A stretch of 36,595 nt of DNA from Sulfitobacter brevis (GCF_900112755.1 NZ_FOMW01000019.1:1-36595); one strand, 5' to 3'; numbered from the stretch's first letter, positions 1 through 8,408 are shown. Notes: generated from the sequence alone by a model not told the origin. A program made the numbers and translations.

Positions 1-219
1 GACCTGATGGAGATCGTCGAAGACAGATATGAAGCCGGATCAACGCTGATCACCAGCCAATTGCCCATCGACGCCTGGCATGACGTGATCGGTGAACCTA
101 CCTTCGCAGATGCCATTCTCGACCGTCTCGTACACAACGCATATCGCGTCGAACTCGACGGCCAGAGCATGCGAAAAACCAAACTCAAAACAGGTGACGA
201 AAGCGCCCAAAACGGTTAA
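1..219 (+). CDS. IS21-family helper ATPase IstB, C-terminal fragment
   Basis: The open frame enters from the left edge and gives the last 72 residues of an IstB-like AAA+ ATPase, the helper that directs the IS21 transposase to its target. The run [18 protein letters not shown] followed by [19 protein letters not shown] is the characteristic end of this family, covering the sensor region and C-terminal helix. The ATP-binding part lies outside the window. IS21-like terminal sequence follows directly downstream, which supports the assignment. Whether the whole element is intact cannot be judged here. Confidence 0.9.
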   Translation, partial: DLMEIVEDRYEAGSTLITSQLPIDAWHDVIGEPTFADAILDRLVHNAYRVELDGQSMRKTKLKTGDESAQNG

Positions 220-323
220 CTAAAAACTCAGGCCTCGCAGCCGCTAAACAAGGGCGGCCGGATACACCGGTTTAGGTGGCCGGATGTTGTCGGAATGACC
301 GGCCGGATGCACCGGAATACGCA
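1..323 (+). mobile_element. IS21-family element, right end
   Basis: The istB tail is followed by about 100 bp with a repeated GGCCGGAT-type motif (near 255, 280 and 301). Such multiple terminal repeats are usual in IS21-family ends. The end is placed near 323, after GGAATACGCA, because the reading frame of the interrupted downstream gene becomes recognisable immediately afterwards. The exact boundary and the target duplication cannot be fixed, since the left end is outside the window. Confidence 0.75.
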
Positions 324-758
324 GCAGTGCGTCATGCCCGCGATAACTATGGTTTGACAGTGCTTGGAGAGGTTGGTCGCAAGGAAGGTGAGATGACCGA
401 TGACGAGATCATGCAGGATGTTGAAACCTATCTCAATGCAGGCGCGTCGTCAGTTTACCTTGAGGCCGCAGAGATTTTTGAGGGCGATAAAGCACGCGAC
501 GCATTGATTATGCGACTGACCAAGAATTTTCCAAAGGAAGCTTTGGTCTTTGAGTTACCTGTAAATATTATATCCGGCATCACCGATGCGATAAAACACA
601 AGATGGCGTCCAAAATGGTCGCTATGCTCGGAACAGATGTAAATCTCGCAAATGTCGAACATTATGAGATCTACGTGTTGGAATGTTTGCGACGTGGTTT
701 GGCAGGGGATACCAATCACTCTGACGGCGCATTCAGGCGAGCCGGGATCGGTGTGTAA
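324..758 (+). pseudogene. Phosphosulfolactate synthase-like (ComA family) gene, 5' end lost to IS21
   Basis: About 145 residues of the C-terminal half of a ComA-family TIM-barrel protein can be read up to the stop at 756-758. Family-like stretches are TVLGEVGRKEG, the strand and helix around YLNAGASSVYLEA, and the ending GTDVNLANVEH...LECLRRGLAGDT, which matches the usual 'GPNVNLGNI...ETLRLGLRGDT' pattern. In the known pathway ComA adds sulfite to phosphoenolpyruvate to make phosphosulfolactate. Bacterial relatives may do other chemistry. The frame runs back into the IS21 end with no credible start or ribosome binding site, so I read this as a gene cut by IS insertion. The N-terminal half would lie beyond the element, outside the window. 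Confidence 0.65.
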
Positions 759-805
759 TAGGTGCTACTTGAATCTATTGCTTCGCGACTGATTGGAGTG
801 AGTGT

Positions 806-991
806 TTGATCGCAGCCAGCATTGATGCTGTTCTGGCATTGATCGCATTCGACTATGGCGAGGCGCACAATTATCTGCTGCCAACACGATGCTATTTTTT
901 TCTGTATGCCCGCGACTTGATGATCACGAGGGACCCTGAATGCAAAAGCTGCGTCGCCCAGATCGGGGGAGCCGCCCCTGCTTCGTTTTGA
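806..991 (+). pseudogene. Possible C-terminal remnant of a ThiF/E1-like adenylyltransferase
   Basis: A 61-codon stretch opens with TTG. It contains an alanine-rich helix followed by ITRDPECKSCVAQIG, which resembles the end of ThiF/MoeB-like proteins, where a hydrophobic helix precedes an 'RDPxCxxC' zinc motif. There is no ATP-binding core and no good start site, so if the resemblance is real this is a remnant. It lies between the disrupted ComA-like gene and the Lrp regulator. It could equally be a chance open frame. Confidence 0.25.
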
Positions 992-1100
992 TCCGGCTGG
1001 ATGGGTTCAACGCTGCAGTTTGCATCAACATCCGGAATTGACGCCGCATTGCGGCACTAAAGATGCTGCGCAGTCGATAGACTCTGATCGGGTTCTAAAA

Positions 1101-1562
1101 CTACATGTCTATTGGCAGAGCGCTGGACACCTTCATTTGCCTTAAGATAAAGACTGTTGTTGTCGATCGGACGATACCAAGCCGGAGCAGATTGTGCATG
1201 ATAAATTGCTCCAAGGCTTCTGGATCACGGGCCGCGACTTTCAAAATATAATCAAAGTCACCAGTGATAGACGTACACTCCAGAACCTGATCGTTTTTCT
1301 CGATAAAATCCAGGAAAATACCAAGTGAGGAGGTCTGGTGATCAATGAGGGAGACTTGGACATGTGCAAATGCGTTCAAGCCTAGTTTTTTGCCATCAAG
1401 GATTGCGGCGTAGCGGGTTATATAACCCTCTTCCTCTAACCGTTTGACGCGCCGCCAACAGGGCGATGGCGAAAGACCAACCGCGTCCGACAACGCTTGC
1501 GTGCTGGCACGTCCATCGCGTTGCAATACCTTTAAAATTAGTTTTTCAAACGAGTCGAGCAT
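1101..1562 (-). CDS. Lrp/AsnC-family transcriptional regulator
   Basis: This 153-residue protein has the normal length and layout of the family. An N-terminal winged helix-turn-helix (about residues 5-55, including STQALSDAVGLSPSPCWRRVKRL without the usual gaps) is followed by a RAM ligand-binding domain (about 65-145, with the SITGDFDYILKV strand). Such proteins bind DNA as dimers or octamers and often sense an amino acid. The gene diverges from the thiamine-diphosphate enzyme at 1725 across a 162-bp gap with AT-rich inverted repeats. That arrangement usually means the regulator controls its divergent neighbour. The effector is unknown. Confidence 0.9.
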   Translation of the reverse strand: MLDSFEKLILKVLQRDGRASTQALSDAVGLSPSPCWRRVKRLEEEGYITRYAAILDGKKLGLNAFAHVQVSLIDHQTSSLGIFLDFIEKNDQVLECTSITGDFDYILKVAARDPEALEQFIMHNLLRLGIVRSTTTVFILRQMKVSSALPIDM

Positions 1563-1587
1563 GAAGGAACCTATTCTCAGTCCTCTA

Positions 1588-1620
1588 GGTGAAATTTACC
1601 CAATAATTGCAGATTAGAGG
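1588..1620. promoter_or_regulatory. AT-rich dyads between the Lrp-type regulator and its divergent target
   Basis: The intergenic region holds the near-palindrome GGTGAAATTTACC (1588-1600). A related half-site AGAGGTAAATT begins at about 1616, and CCTCTA at 1582-1587 is mirrored by TTAGAGG at 1614-1620. AT-rich imperfect palindromes of about 13-15 bp in a divergent gap are typical Lrp/AsnC sites. This is assigned by position and symmetry only. Confidence 0.45.
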
Positions 1621-1724
1621 TAAATTAGGAAGGAAATACCCTCTCTGAGGTGTCACCATGCCCAAATTAATCAATCCTTTGGGGTTTATCGCTGCGTTTC
1701 ACAATCAACTATGAGGTCCCGCCA

Positions 1725-3347
1725 ATGAGTCCTAAAAACCACGTCTATCAATCTATTGCCCGTGCCACACACGAACATGGGGTCGACACGATGTTTGGGC
1801 TGATGGGGGATGCGAACCTCTTTATCGTGGACAGCTTTGTGCGCGAATGCCACGGCCGGTTTGTGCCCGCAGCGCATGAAGGCAGCTCTGTGCTCATGGC
1901 TTTGGCGTATGCTTGTGTTTCGGGGCGCGTCGGCGTCGCGACCGTGACCCATGGGCCTGCCTTGACCAACTGCATGACTGCGCTGATCGAAGCTGTGCGG
2001 GGGCACGTCCCGCTGGTTATTCTTGCAGGCGACACCCCCACAGATACCCCACGCCACCTCCAAAGCATCGACCAACGTGAAGTGGTTAAGGCAACAGGTG
2101 CGGGGTTTGAGCAAATCCGCACACCTCAAACGGCGTGCAAAGATGTCGCCCGTGCTTTTTACCGCGCACGCGTTGAACGCCGCCCCGTTGTTCTGAACAT
2201 GCCAGCCGATTTCATGTGGCAGGAGGTTAAACACGAAAACCAAGTGCTTGATGTATTTACCGCCCCCGGTGGTGTCGCGGAAGGTGATATTCTTGATAAC
2301 GCAGTTGGCATGATCGCTTCTGCGCGCCGCCCGTTGATCCTAGCAGGAGGTGGCGCAGTGGCAGCGCGCGCGCAGTTGATTCGCCTTGCTGACCGATTAG
2401 AGGCCCCGCTCGCGACTACCCTGAAAGCCAAAGGATTGTTCAACGATCACCCTTATAACATCGATATCTTCGGGACACTTTCCACACCCGCGGCATATGA
2501 TCTGATCGCTCAATCCGACTGTATTATCTGCTTTGGCACAGCGCTGAATGACTTCACAACAGATCGTGGCAAGCTGATGAGCGGTAAGCGGATCGTCCAA
2601 ATTGATGTCGATCCCACCGCTATTGGTGGTGGGCTACATCCCGACGCAGCACTTGTCGCGGATGCGGGATTGACCGCTGAAACCATCGTGTTTTGGCTGG
2701 ATAAGGCTGAGATCCCTGCAAGTGGCTTTACCCGTGAATTGGACACCGCAGCACTTACCGCGCATCCGGCAGGAACGGGCAAAGCAGCAGATGGCTTTGT
2801 AAACTATGTGGATGCGCTTGAGCGGTTGGAACAAGCCTTGCCCAAAGACCGCGTATTGGTAACAGATGGGGGGCGTTTCATGACAGAGGTCTGGTGTCGT
2901 CTCTCAACTCCCGATCCACAGAGCTTTGTCAGCAGCGTAAATTTCGGAGCAATCGGATTGGGGTTACAAGAAGCTGTGGGCGCAGGCCTTGCTGTACCGG
3001 ACCGGCCTGTTATCCTTTTCAGTGGCGATGGTGGCTTCATGATGGGCGGCATCAACGAGTTCAACACCGCCGTGCGTCTTGGCCTTGATCTGATTGTCAT
3101 CATCGCCAATGATTCTGCTTATGGGGCCGAACACATCCAGTTTTTAGATCGAAAGATGGACCCCAGCCTTACACAATTTCACTGGCCTTCTTTCGCAGAT
3201 ATCGCAGAATCCCTTGGCGGAGAAGGGTTCGAAGTGCGCTCACAAGAGCTTCTTGAAGAAGCCCTTGAAGCGCTAAAAAACAGGAAAGGTCCATTCCTGA
3301 TCGAACTTCGGCTAGACCCTGTAGACGTCCCCCGCATGCGCATCTGA
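1725..3347 (+). CDS. Thiamine-diphosphate-dependent enzyme, acetolactate synthase-like
   Basis: The 540-residue protein has the three-domain layout of the ThDP enzyme superfamily. The PYR domain carries the proton-relay glutamate in AAHEGSS (E52). A central domain with ILAGGGAV (about residues 205-212) follows, then a PP domain with SGDGGFMMGG near residue 434 and the paired asparagine in IANDSAYG near 462, the cofactor diphosphate/Mg site. GAGGT precedes the ATG at 1725 by about 8 bp. The gene diverges from an Lrp-type regulator, its probable controller. The substrate cannot be read from the sequence: a 2-keto-acid decarboxylase, a carboligase or a related lyase are all possible. The nearby ComA-like remnant makes a sulfonate link tempting but unproven. 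Confidence 0.8.
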   Translation: MSPKNHVYQSIARATHEHGVDTMFGLMGDANLFIVDSFVRECHGRFVPAAHEGSSVLMALAYACVSGRVGVATVTHGPALTNCMTALIEAVRGHVPLVILAGDTPTDTPRHLQSIDQREVVKATGAGFEQIRTPQTACKDVARAFYRARVERRPVVLNMPADFMWQEVKHENQVLDVFTAPGGVAEGDILDNAVGMIASARRPLILAGGGAVAARAQLIRLADRLEAPLATTLKAKGLFNDHPYNIDIFGTLSTPAAYDLIAQSDCIICFGTALNDFTTDRGKLMSGKRIVQIDVDPTAIGGGLHPDAALVADAGLTAETIVFWLDKAEIPASGFTRELDTAALTAHPAGTGKAADGFVNYVDALERLEQALPKDRVLVTDGGRFMTEVWCRLSTPDPQSFVSSVNFGAIGLGLQEAVGAGLAVPDRPVILFSGDGGFMMGGINEFNTAVRLGLDLIVIIANDSAYGAEHIQFLDRKMDPSLTQFHWPSFADIAESLGGEGFEVRSQELLEEALEALKNRKGPFLIELRLDPVDVPRMRI

Positions 3348-3722
3348 AGGGTCGAGAAATATATCGAACAGGTTTCAGGTAAAAATGATCTCGGCGGCGG
3401 CAATCATTGGAGTATTTGCCGCAAATGGCAACAGAGTCCGCAGCGTGTGAATTGGCCATTTCCTAATCGCGGCGGCTTATATGAAGGACCGGTTTCGTTG
3501 CTGCATTGTGACACCGGAATCTGAGCAGACGCAGCAATATCTATGCTGAGCGCGTATGCAGCACAAAAATCGAATTCACAGTGTGGGCTCACAGCCGCCT
3601 TTCGCTTGCGCAGAAACACTTGGCGGTGCAGCCACTGTGAAGCTGATATAAGAATTTGGGCTATAATACCTCGTCAGCGCTATGTTGATGTTTGGGTTAG
3701 AGGGTTGGATGGAGGACAAATC
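3348..3722. other. Intergenic region with degenerate dispersed repeat (copy B)
   Basis: No convincing gene is present. From about 3530 to 3645 the sequence aligns, with many substitutions, to about 6290-6410: both read GCAGCAAT..., then GCAGCACAAAA, then a GTGGGCTCA/TGGGCTCA block, then a TGCGCA block, and end near TGTGA/GTGAGTGA. The end of the gap holds a GGAGG ribosome binding site for the recombinase at 3723. Confidence 0.5.
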
Positions 3723-4355
3723 ATGCCTAGAGTCCAACTTCCCGCCGTTACACCGAAACGCAGAGCCTGGAACAAAGGTCGCCTCGTCGGGCAAAAGCGC
3801 CCGCTACTTCCTAAACAGGTCTGGGCCATCCGCGCCCGCCTCGAACTAGCGGGAAACCTTCGCGATTTGGCTTTGTTCAACGTCGCAATCGACAGCAAGT
3901 TGCGCGGTTGCGACTTGGTCGCGCTCAAGGTCGATGACCTTATCAGAGATGGCAGGGTGCGCGAACGCGTGTCGGTTGTCCAAAGCAAAACGAACAAGCC
4001 CGTGCAGTTTGAACTGGCTGAAAACACGCGAGAAACTGTGTCCAGTTGGATCAGATCTCCGGAAATGATCGGATGCCAATTCTTGTTTCAGAGCCGTTTT
4101 CATGATCGCCCGCACATATCAACACGCCAGTATGGGCGTTTGGTTCGGGACTGGGTTGTTTCCATCGGGTTAGAACCCAGTGGTTATGGCACCCATTCCA
4201 TGCGCCGAACAAAGGTGGCGGAAATCTACCGCAAGACAGGCAACCTGCGTGCCGTCCAGCTTTTACTTGGACACACAAAGGTTGATAGCACCGTCAGATA
4301 TCTGGGGGTCGAGCTCGAAGACGCGCTGAGCATTTCCGAGGGGATCGACATTTAA
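3723..4355 (+). CDS. Short tyrosine-type recombinase/integrase
   Basis: This 210-residue protein is essentially a lone catalytic domain without the usual core-binding domain. The catalytic set is visible: R61 in KLRGCDL, H158-x-x-R161 in HSMRR, H184 in GHTKV and the nucleophile Y193 in VRYLGVE. The start at 3723 is chosen over an upstream in-frame ATG at 3543 because GGAGG lies about 10 bp before it and the upstream stretch is repeat-derived. Proteins of this short form are common in Rhodobacteraceae accessory DNA. A perfect hairpin follows the stop. Whether it moves anything here is unclear. Confidence 0.85.
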   Translation: MPRVQLPAVTPKRRAWNKGRLVGQKRPLLPKQVWAIRARLELAGNLRDLALFNVAIDSKLRGCDLVALKVDDLIRDGRVRERVSVVQSKTNKPVQFELAENTRETVSSWIRSPEMIGCQFLFQSRFHDRPHISTRQYGRLVRDWVVSIGLEPSGYGTHSMRRTKVAEIYRKTGNLRAVQLLLGHTKVDSTVRYLGVELEDALSISEGIDI

Positions 4356-4362
4356 GAACCTT

Positions 4363-4386
4363 GACGAACGGCAGGAGCCGTTCGTC
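4363..4386. terminator. Perfect 10-bp hairpin after the short recombinase
   Basis: GACGAACGGC, loop AGGA, GCCGTTCGTC forms a perfect stem seven bases after the recombinase stop and is followed by ATTT. There is no long T-run. It may be a weak terminator or a REP-like palindrome. Confidence 0.5.
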
Positions 4387-4548
4387 ATTTCGAAGCGGTC
4401 ACCGCCGCTTGGTTGTTCCTACGGCAGTGCTGAGCCCTCTTTACCACTTTTCTGCAATGCAGCGAATGTCTGCTGTTACGGCTGATGTCGATGCTGCAAA
4501 CCACAATTTGACCCGTGGGTGACTTACTTTTCTGAGACATGGGTCGCT

Positions 4549-5628
4549 TTAGGTCCGGTTCAGCATCTTCCGATATTTTGTCACAAACAGGTCCTTGCCC
4601 TTCATGAGGCGTGTTATTTTATCTCCGGCGGTAAACAACACGAGATAGGAATTCCCTTTCTGCGGCCCCAGGGGGACTAAGAAAGGCGCTTTGTCCCACG
4701 GTTTGTATTTGGCCACGTCCTCGACCTTTTTGCCGTCGATCAGCGACGTCAGCATCTTTTCCAACCAAGGTGTTTGGCGGCTGACAGCGACGATTGTCAT
4801 CGCATCTCCGGCCTCAGCGACATCTCCAGCGGCAAAGACATTCGGCAAGTCAGATGGGCGCAACCACGGGTCGGTCTTGACCCTATTGGCGGCACCTTTG
4901 GTGATGCCTGGCAGCGTCTCAAGAATGCTCGACACGGCACGAGACCCGATGGCGGGGAAGATCAGATCGGCGGCAATTCTATCACCATTACTCAGTTGAA
5001 GCTCACCGGCATAAGGCTCGGTCAGGCTCTCAAGGTTTTCGGCACGCGCACCAAAGATCGTCGTCACGCCAGCGTCATTTAGTTTACCCTGCAGGGCTGT
5101 CCCAAGTTTTGATGGCATAGTTGGGAACAGTGACGGTTCTGACGAAATCAACGTTACCTTCTTGTCCGGCATGAAATGCGCGATTTCGCCGGCCAATTCT
5201 GTCCCGACCGCACCAGCCCCAACAATGGCCACACTTTGCGCGGCTTCCAGCATCGCGTTGATACGTGCGCTGTCCGCGCGAAAGGCTTTGATGCTATCGG
5301 TTGCGGGTTTAAACGGCATCGCATTGTCAGAGCCTGTCGCTACGACGATGTAGTCACCAAGCACTTCGGTTCCGTCTTCAAGTGTGACGCCTGCAGCATT
5401 AATGCTTTTGGCTCGTGCGCGCATGACCTGACCGTTCTTGAGCAGATCATCGTAGGGGATCAATCCCTGATCCAGAACTTGCGGATCAACAACCGAGCGG
5501 ATCATCGCAGGGGCATGGACAAAATGGCTGCGAGGCTCAATCAGCGTCACTTCGGCCTTGCCGTCCAACGCCTTGGCCAGTTGCACGCCAACATAGCCCC
5601 CACCGACGATAATAATGCGTTTTGTCAT
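4549..5628 (-). CDS. FAD/NAD(P)-dependent oxidoreductase (AIF/NDH-2-like)
   Basis: The 359-residue flavoprotein has two Rossmann motifs: GGGYVG at residues 9-14 for FAD and VAIVGAGAVGTELAG at about 133-147 for NAD(P)H. A C-terminal FAD contact, NVFAAGDVA, lies at about 263-271. The domain order and length fit the pyridine-nucleotide-disulfide oxidoreductase clan, closest in feel to AIF/FSP1-like or type-II NADH dehydrogenases. No redox-active CxxxxC is visible. I chose the ATG at 5628, preceded by AGGAC and directly starting the FAD motif, over longer upstream starts. The gene diverges from a MerR-type regulator, which probably controls it. Quinone reduction is plausible but inferred. Confidence 0.85.
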   Translation of the reverse strand: MTKRIIIVGGGYVGVQLAKALDGKAEVTLIEPRSHFVHAPAMIRSVVDPQVLDQGLIPYDDLLKNGQVMRARAKSINAAGVTLEDGTEVLGDYIVVATGSDNAMPFKPATDSIKAFRADSARINAMLEAAQSVAIVGAGAVGTELAGEIAHFMPDKKVTLISSEPSLFPTMPSKLGTALQGKLNDAGVTTIFGARAENLESLTEPYAGELQLSNGDRIAADLIFPAIGSRAVSSILETLPGITKGAANRVKTDPWLRPSDLPNVFAAGDVAEAGDAMTIVAVSRQTPWLEKMLTSLIDGKKVEDVAKYKPWDKAPFLVPLGPQKGNSYLVLFTAGDKITRLMKGKDLFVTKYRKMLNRT

Positions 5629-5700
5629 GAGCGATGTCCTGATGCCTAAAGTAATTGCAATTTCATGCCCTTGGTTGCATATAGACGAAGTAAAAATAAA

Positions 5701-5715
5701 ACAATAGACCATTGT
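5701..5715. promoter_or_regulatory. Dyad in the oxidoreductase/MerR divergent promoter
   Basis: ACAAT-AGACC-ATTGT is a perfect 5-bp inverted repeat about 20 bp before the MerR-type start. MerR proteins bind dyads in the spacer of their promoters, and the position between divergent genes fits. The assignment rests on symmetry and context only. Confidence 0.35.
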
Positions 5716-5734
5716 CCACGGTTTGGGATTTAAC

Positions 5735-6079
5735 ATGCGTATTGGCGAACTTGCACAGAAATCTGGATTCAGTCGGGACACCATCCGATTTTACGAACAA
5801 AACGGTCTCATCACCTCAACCGTCGAGGACAGCGAAACGAATAGCTACCGCAACTACAAAGACGACTGCCTCGTCTGGCTTGAGTTTTTCGCAGGTGCGC
5901 GAGAAGCAGGCATGACAGTCGCTGACCTGCGCTCGATTGTGGTGTCCACCGCAGAGAGTTGCGACCGCGAGGTTGCGCGCGCCGTCATCCAACGCAAAAT
6001 CGAAGAGTTGGAAGAGCGGGCAGAACAGATTGGAAATGTGGTTCTGTTTCTGGAAAACACGCTATCTGGGTCCGATTGA
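5735..6079 (+). CDS. MerR-family transcriptional regulator
   Basis: The 114-residue protein opens with RIGELAQKSGFSRDTIRFYEQ, the classic MerR winged helix-turn-helix (residues 2-35). A second wing region and a C-terminal coiled-coil dimerisation helix (about 80-110, rich in E, R, I and L) follow. It has a single cysteine (AESCDR), so it is not an obvious metal sensor of the CueR type. The ATG at 5735 is preferred to a TTG at 5723 because it begins the conserved motif. Divergent organisation with the oxidoreductase suggests it activates that gene in response to a small molecule or redox stress. Confidence 0.85.
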   Translation: MRIGELAQKSGFSRDTIRFYEQNGLITSTVEDSETNSYRNYKDDCLVWLEFFAGAREAGMTVADLRSIVVSTAESCDREVARAVIQRKIEELEERAEQIGNVVLFLENTLSGSD

Positions 6080-6626
6080 ACGACCTAATGCATCGATGGG
6101 CATCTGCAGCGACCGTCGCTTCCCTTACGGCGCGCTTTACGCTGTAATTTCGACCTGAAATAAAGCCGCCGTTGGTTGAGAGTTCACCAAGGTCGGCTTC
6201 GTCCGCACTTTGATCCTTGGCTATCATTCCTTCGCTGCAAATTGTTCGAATGACTGGTTTTCACGCCGCGTTGCCACCACAGAATTTTAGCTGTTGCAGC
6301 AATTTCCACGCTGCGAGCGCACGCAGCACAAAATCAACAGGTTCGCTCTGGGCTCAACGCCGACCTTAGCTGCGCAAATCACCAACGTCCGGTTCGGGCC
6401 GTGAGTGACAATGCAATTGTTGCTCTACAGTACCCGATGGCTTCGATCCAATATTTCAAGAAACAGCATCAGTCCGCAACACCCTTGTCGCTTTGAGCCG
6501 AATGACAAGGGATTTTGTGGACCATCCAAATTAACGTTTAAAGGCAATGCCATAGCGCCTGATCGGAAAAATCCTTCCCCCATGATTTGCCCCTATTTAT
6601 CAAGGAAAAGCTTGCATTTTCGTGCA
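6080..6626. other. Gene-free accessory stretch with degenerate repeat (copy A)
   Basis: No gene is convincing here. The 6290-6410 segment is the partner of the degenerate repeat at about 3530-3645. Its tail, CACCAACGTCCGGTTCGGGCC, also resembles about 7295-7330 (CACACCAACGTCGGCTCTG). The remainder is low in coding signal and leads into the promoter at 6612. Confidence 0.45.
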
Positions 6627-6651
6627 ATTTATGTTATACTATAACATAAAT
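6612..6651 (+). promoter_or_regulatory. Sigma-70-type promoter with an overlapping perfect palindrome (Zur-like)
   Basis: TTGCAT (6612-6617), a 17-bp spacer and TATACT (6635-6640) make a strong promoter. Its -10 box lies inside a perfect palindrome with 12-bp arms (6627-6638 and 6640-6651) around C6639, core ATGTTATA-C-TATAACAT. That core equals the Zur box known from gammaproteobacteria, as I recall it. The form I recall for Rhodobacter relatives lacks the extra central bases, so another repressor is possible. A bound repressor would block RNA polymerase. Confidence 0.6.
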
Positions 6652-6669
6652 ATGGTAAAGGACTTCACC

Positions 6670-7173
6670 ATGAATACTGATCAAACATTCGACTTTTCCA
6701 AGTGCATAGAAGGCAAGCAGCAACTGCTGGCCCAACTTGCTCTTCACCATTATCGATACTTGCCATACAGCAAGCTTCGATATCGGAATCTCCGCAAAGA
6801 TTTCTATGATGCGGGACTAATCCCGTTGGGTTATTTTTCGTATTGCCTGAGCCAGAAAGCACCATTCCGCCAGAAGGGGTCGTTGCGCGATACGCTTGAT
6901 AATTTGGTGGATTGTGGGGATTTGATGGAGATCGACTCGAAAGCGGTAGGTGAATTCACAGGTCTGAGCATTGCCCCGAAAACTTCACTTTATACATCTG
7001 GTGACTTCGCAGACGAGAATTTTGCATTCTATCGGCAGCCGCACGGATCAAAGGTGTTTCAAAAACCATCAGGAAATGTTGTATTTGAAGGTCGGACGTT
7101 GAAACCGAAACCCGCTCACGACGCATGGCTTAGGCCTCGGGAGGTCTACAAGCTCGACAAAATTTTGAGTTAA
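6670..7173 (+). CDS. Hypothetical protein under a palindromic operator
   Basis: I do not recognise this 167-residue protein. It is soluble, without a signal peptide or membrane span. It has an N-terminal basic and aromatic helix region (HHYRYLPYSKLRYRNLRKDF), a DTLDNLVDCGDLMEI stretch reminiscent of a small winged-helix unit, and a basic C-terminus. The ATG at 6670 is chosen because AAGGA lies about 8 bp upstream. The upstream ATG at 6652 has no ribosome binding site and abuts the operator. The gene stands alone with its own promoter and degenerate repeats on both sides, which points to accessory DNA. If the operator is a true Zur box the product would be made in zinc starvation. Confidence 0.6.
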   Translation: MNTDQTFDFSKCIEGKQQLLAQLALHHYRYLPYSKLRYRNLRKDFYDAGLIPLGYFSYCLSQKAPFRQKGSLRDTLDNLVDCGDLMEIDSKAVGEFTGLSIAPKTSLYTSGDFADENFAFYRQPHGSKVFQKPSGNVVFEGRTLKPKPAHDAWLRPREVYKLDKILS

Positions 7174-7385
7174 AAACAACTGGAAAATCGGGTGAAAGGG
7201 CGGAAAGCGGACTATAGCTGCATCTGCGAAGGTTCTGTGCCAGAATTGCAAAAGCGGCCATTTAAGCCGTAGCAGACCGAAGCCCCCATGCTGCGCTTCA
7301 CACCAACGTCGGCTCTGCGCAGATAGTCGGCCTTATGTATCAAACGCACCAAGCACCAAGCGGGGTGTGAGCGATAATTAAGGTT

Positions 7386-8408
7386 TCATTCCAAGTTCTT
7401 GACGGGCTTATCTTCCCATGGAAGTTGGTGGCTTTGATAATTGTATTCCTTCCAGCCACGCCCGCGCATGGCGGTTTCATCTCCGAAAGAACCGACAATG
7501 GTGTGATGGTTGAACTCTCCAGCTTGCAGCCATTGACTGTATTGGCTCGTCCCCGTGGCGACCATCACACGGCCAAATTCGAAAATCTCGTTATCAAAAG
7601 CGTCCTTTGCAAAGACGCCTATATTCCCGGCTCCCGCTTGGATACATCCATCTTTGGTCCTGACAGAGTCAACTGGGAACGAAAGGCCAAGTGATTGGTG
7701 CAATCCATGTCCCTCTACACTTTGCGCAGGAATATCTCCGAGATGGAGAGGTCGAGAAAAAATCTCTATGGATCTATGTATAACCTTCCCTCCGAAGCCA
7801 TCTGGCGGGTTGCATGGCCTGTTCACCCAAGCGCTTACGATTACATGAACATTTCTAGCAGGTGTCTGACCAGAATTTTTCACTTTAACTTTAAAGCAGA
7901 TGCCGTTTCGCTCATCAACAAATGCACTGGCGTGTTCTATGGAGATGTACGGCCTGATTTGTGCCTCCCCAATGTCTCTTGTGACCTTAACAGCATCGTC
8001 AGCAGCTTTGACGGCTCTACGGGTCTCTACAAGGGTGTCTCGAATCCATACAATACCAAGGCCAGTTATGAGAAGCGTACAGCCAGAAATTATCATCATC
8101 CAGAACGCCCAGCGGGACATATCCTGTTGAGCATAAAGGTCTTGTCTGGACTCGGATTGATTTTGTGCGGTCTCGGTGGATTTAATCACACACTGGCGCA
8201 AAGCGCTCGGCTCAGTGTCAATGCAAGCGGCCAACGCAGTATTTTTTACTGCCTCATAATGCTCACGGGCGCTTACCTCATTGCGGCCAACATCCACGCC
8301 AGCGGTTCGCCCCGTTGCGAAGATGATTATGGCAACCCCAGCGATTACCACACAGATAGCGAATGCTTCTAAAAGCGTAGTTCGTTGATTTGGATCACGC
8401 TTAGACAT
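7386..8408 (-). CDS. Hypothetical two-helix membrane protein
   Basis: This 340-residue protein has a transmembrane helix at about residues 13-32, a loop of about 70 residues with two cysteines (C62, C73), and a second helix at about 100-122. A soluble C-terminal domain of more than 200 residues follows, beginning with a polar helix (RRAVKAADDAVKVTRD). By topology the loop would be periplasmic and the large domain cytoplasmic. The domain is not one I can name. The ATG at 8408 is preferred because a 28-codon ORF with a good ribosome binding site ends across it (ATGTCTAA), which suggests coupled translation. In-frame starts at 8429, 8441 and a TTG at 8471 are alternatives. Confidence 0.6.
   Translation of the reverse strand: MSKRDPNQRTTLLEAFAICVVIAGVAIIIFATGRTAGVDVGRNEVSAREHYEAVKNTALAACIDTEPSALRQCVIKSTETAQNQSESRQDLYAQQDMSRWAFWMMIISGCTLLITGLGIVWIRDTLVETRRAVKAADDAVKVTRDIGEAQIRPYISIEHASAFVDERNGICFKVKVKNSGQTPARNVHVIVSAWVNRPCNPPDGFGGKVIHRSIEIFSRPLHLGDIPAQSVEGHGLHQSLGLSFPVDSVRTKDGCIQAGAGNIGVFAKDAFDNEIFEFGRVMVATGTSQYSQWLQAGEFNHHTIVGSFGDETAMRGRGWKEYNYQSHQLPWEDKPVKNLE

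Noticed and set aside
1725..3347. Sulfoacetaldehyde acetyltransferase (Xsc) or acetolactate synthase as a firm name
   Set aside because: The N-terminal sequence differs from Xsc as I know it, and nothing in the sequence fixes the substrate, so only the superfamily is called.
7695..8372. Plus-strand frame of 225 codons opposite the membrane protein
   Set aside because: The minus-strand frame has a better protein pattern (two membrane helices, ribosome binding site). The plus frame is cysteine- and serine-scattered without a fold.
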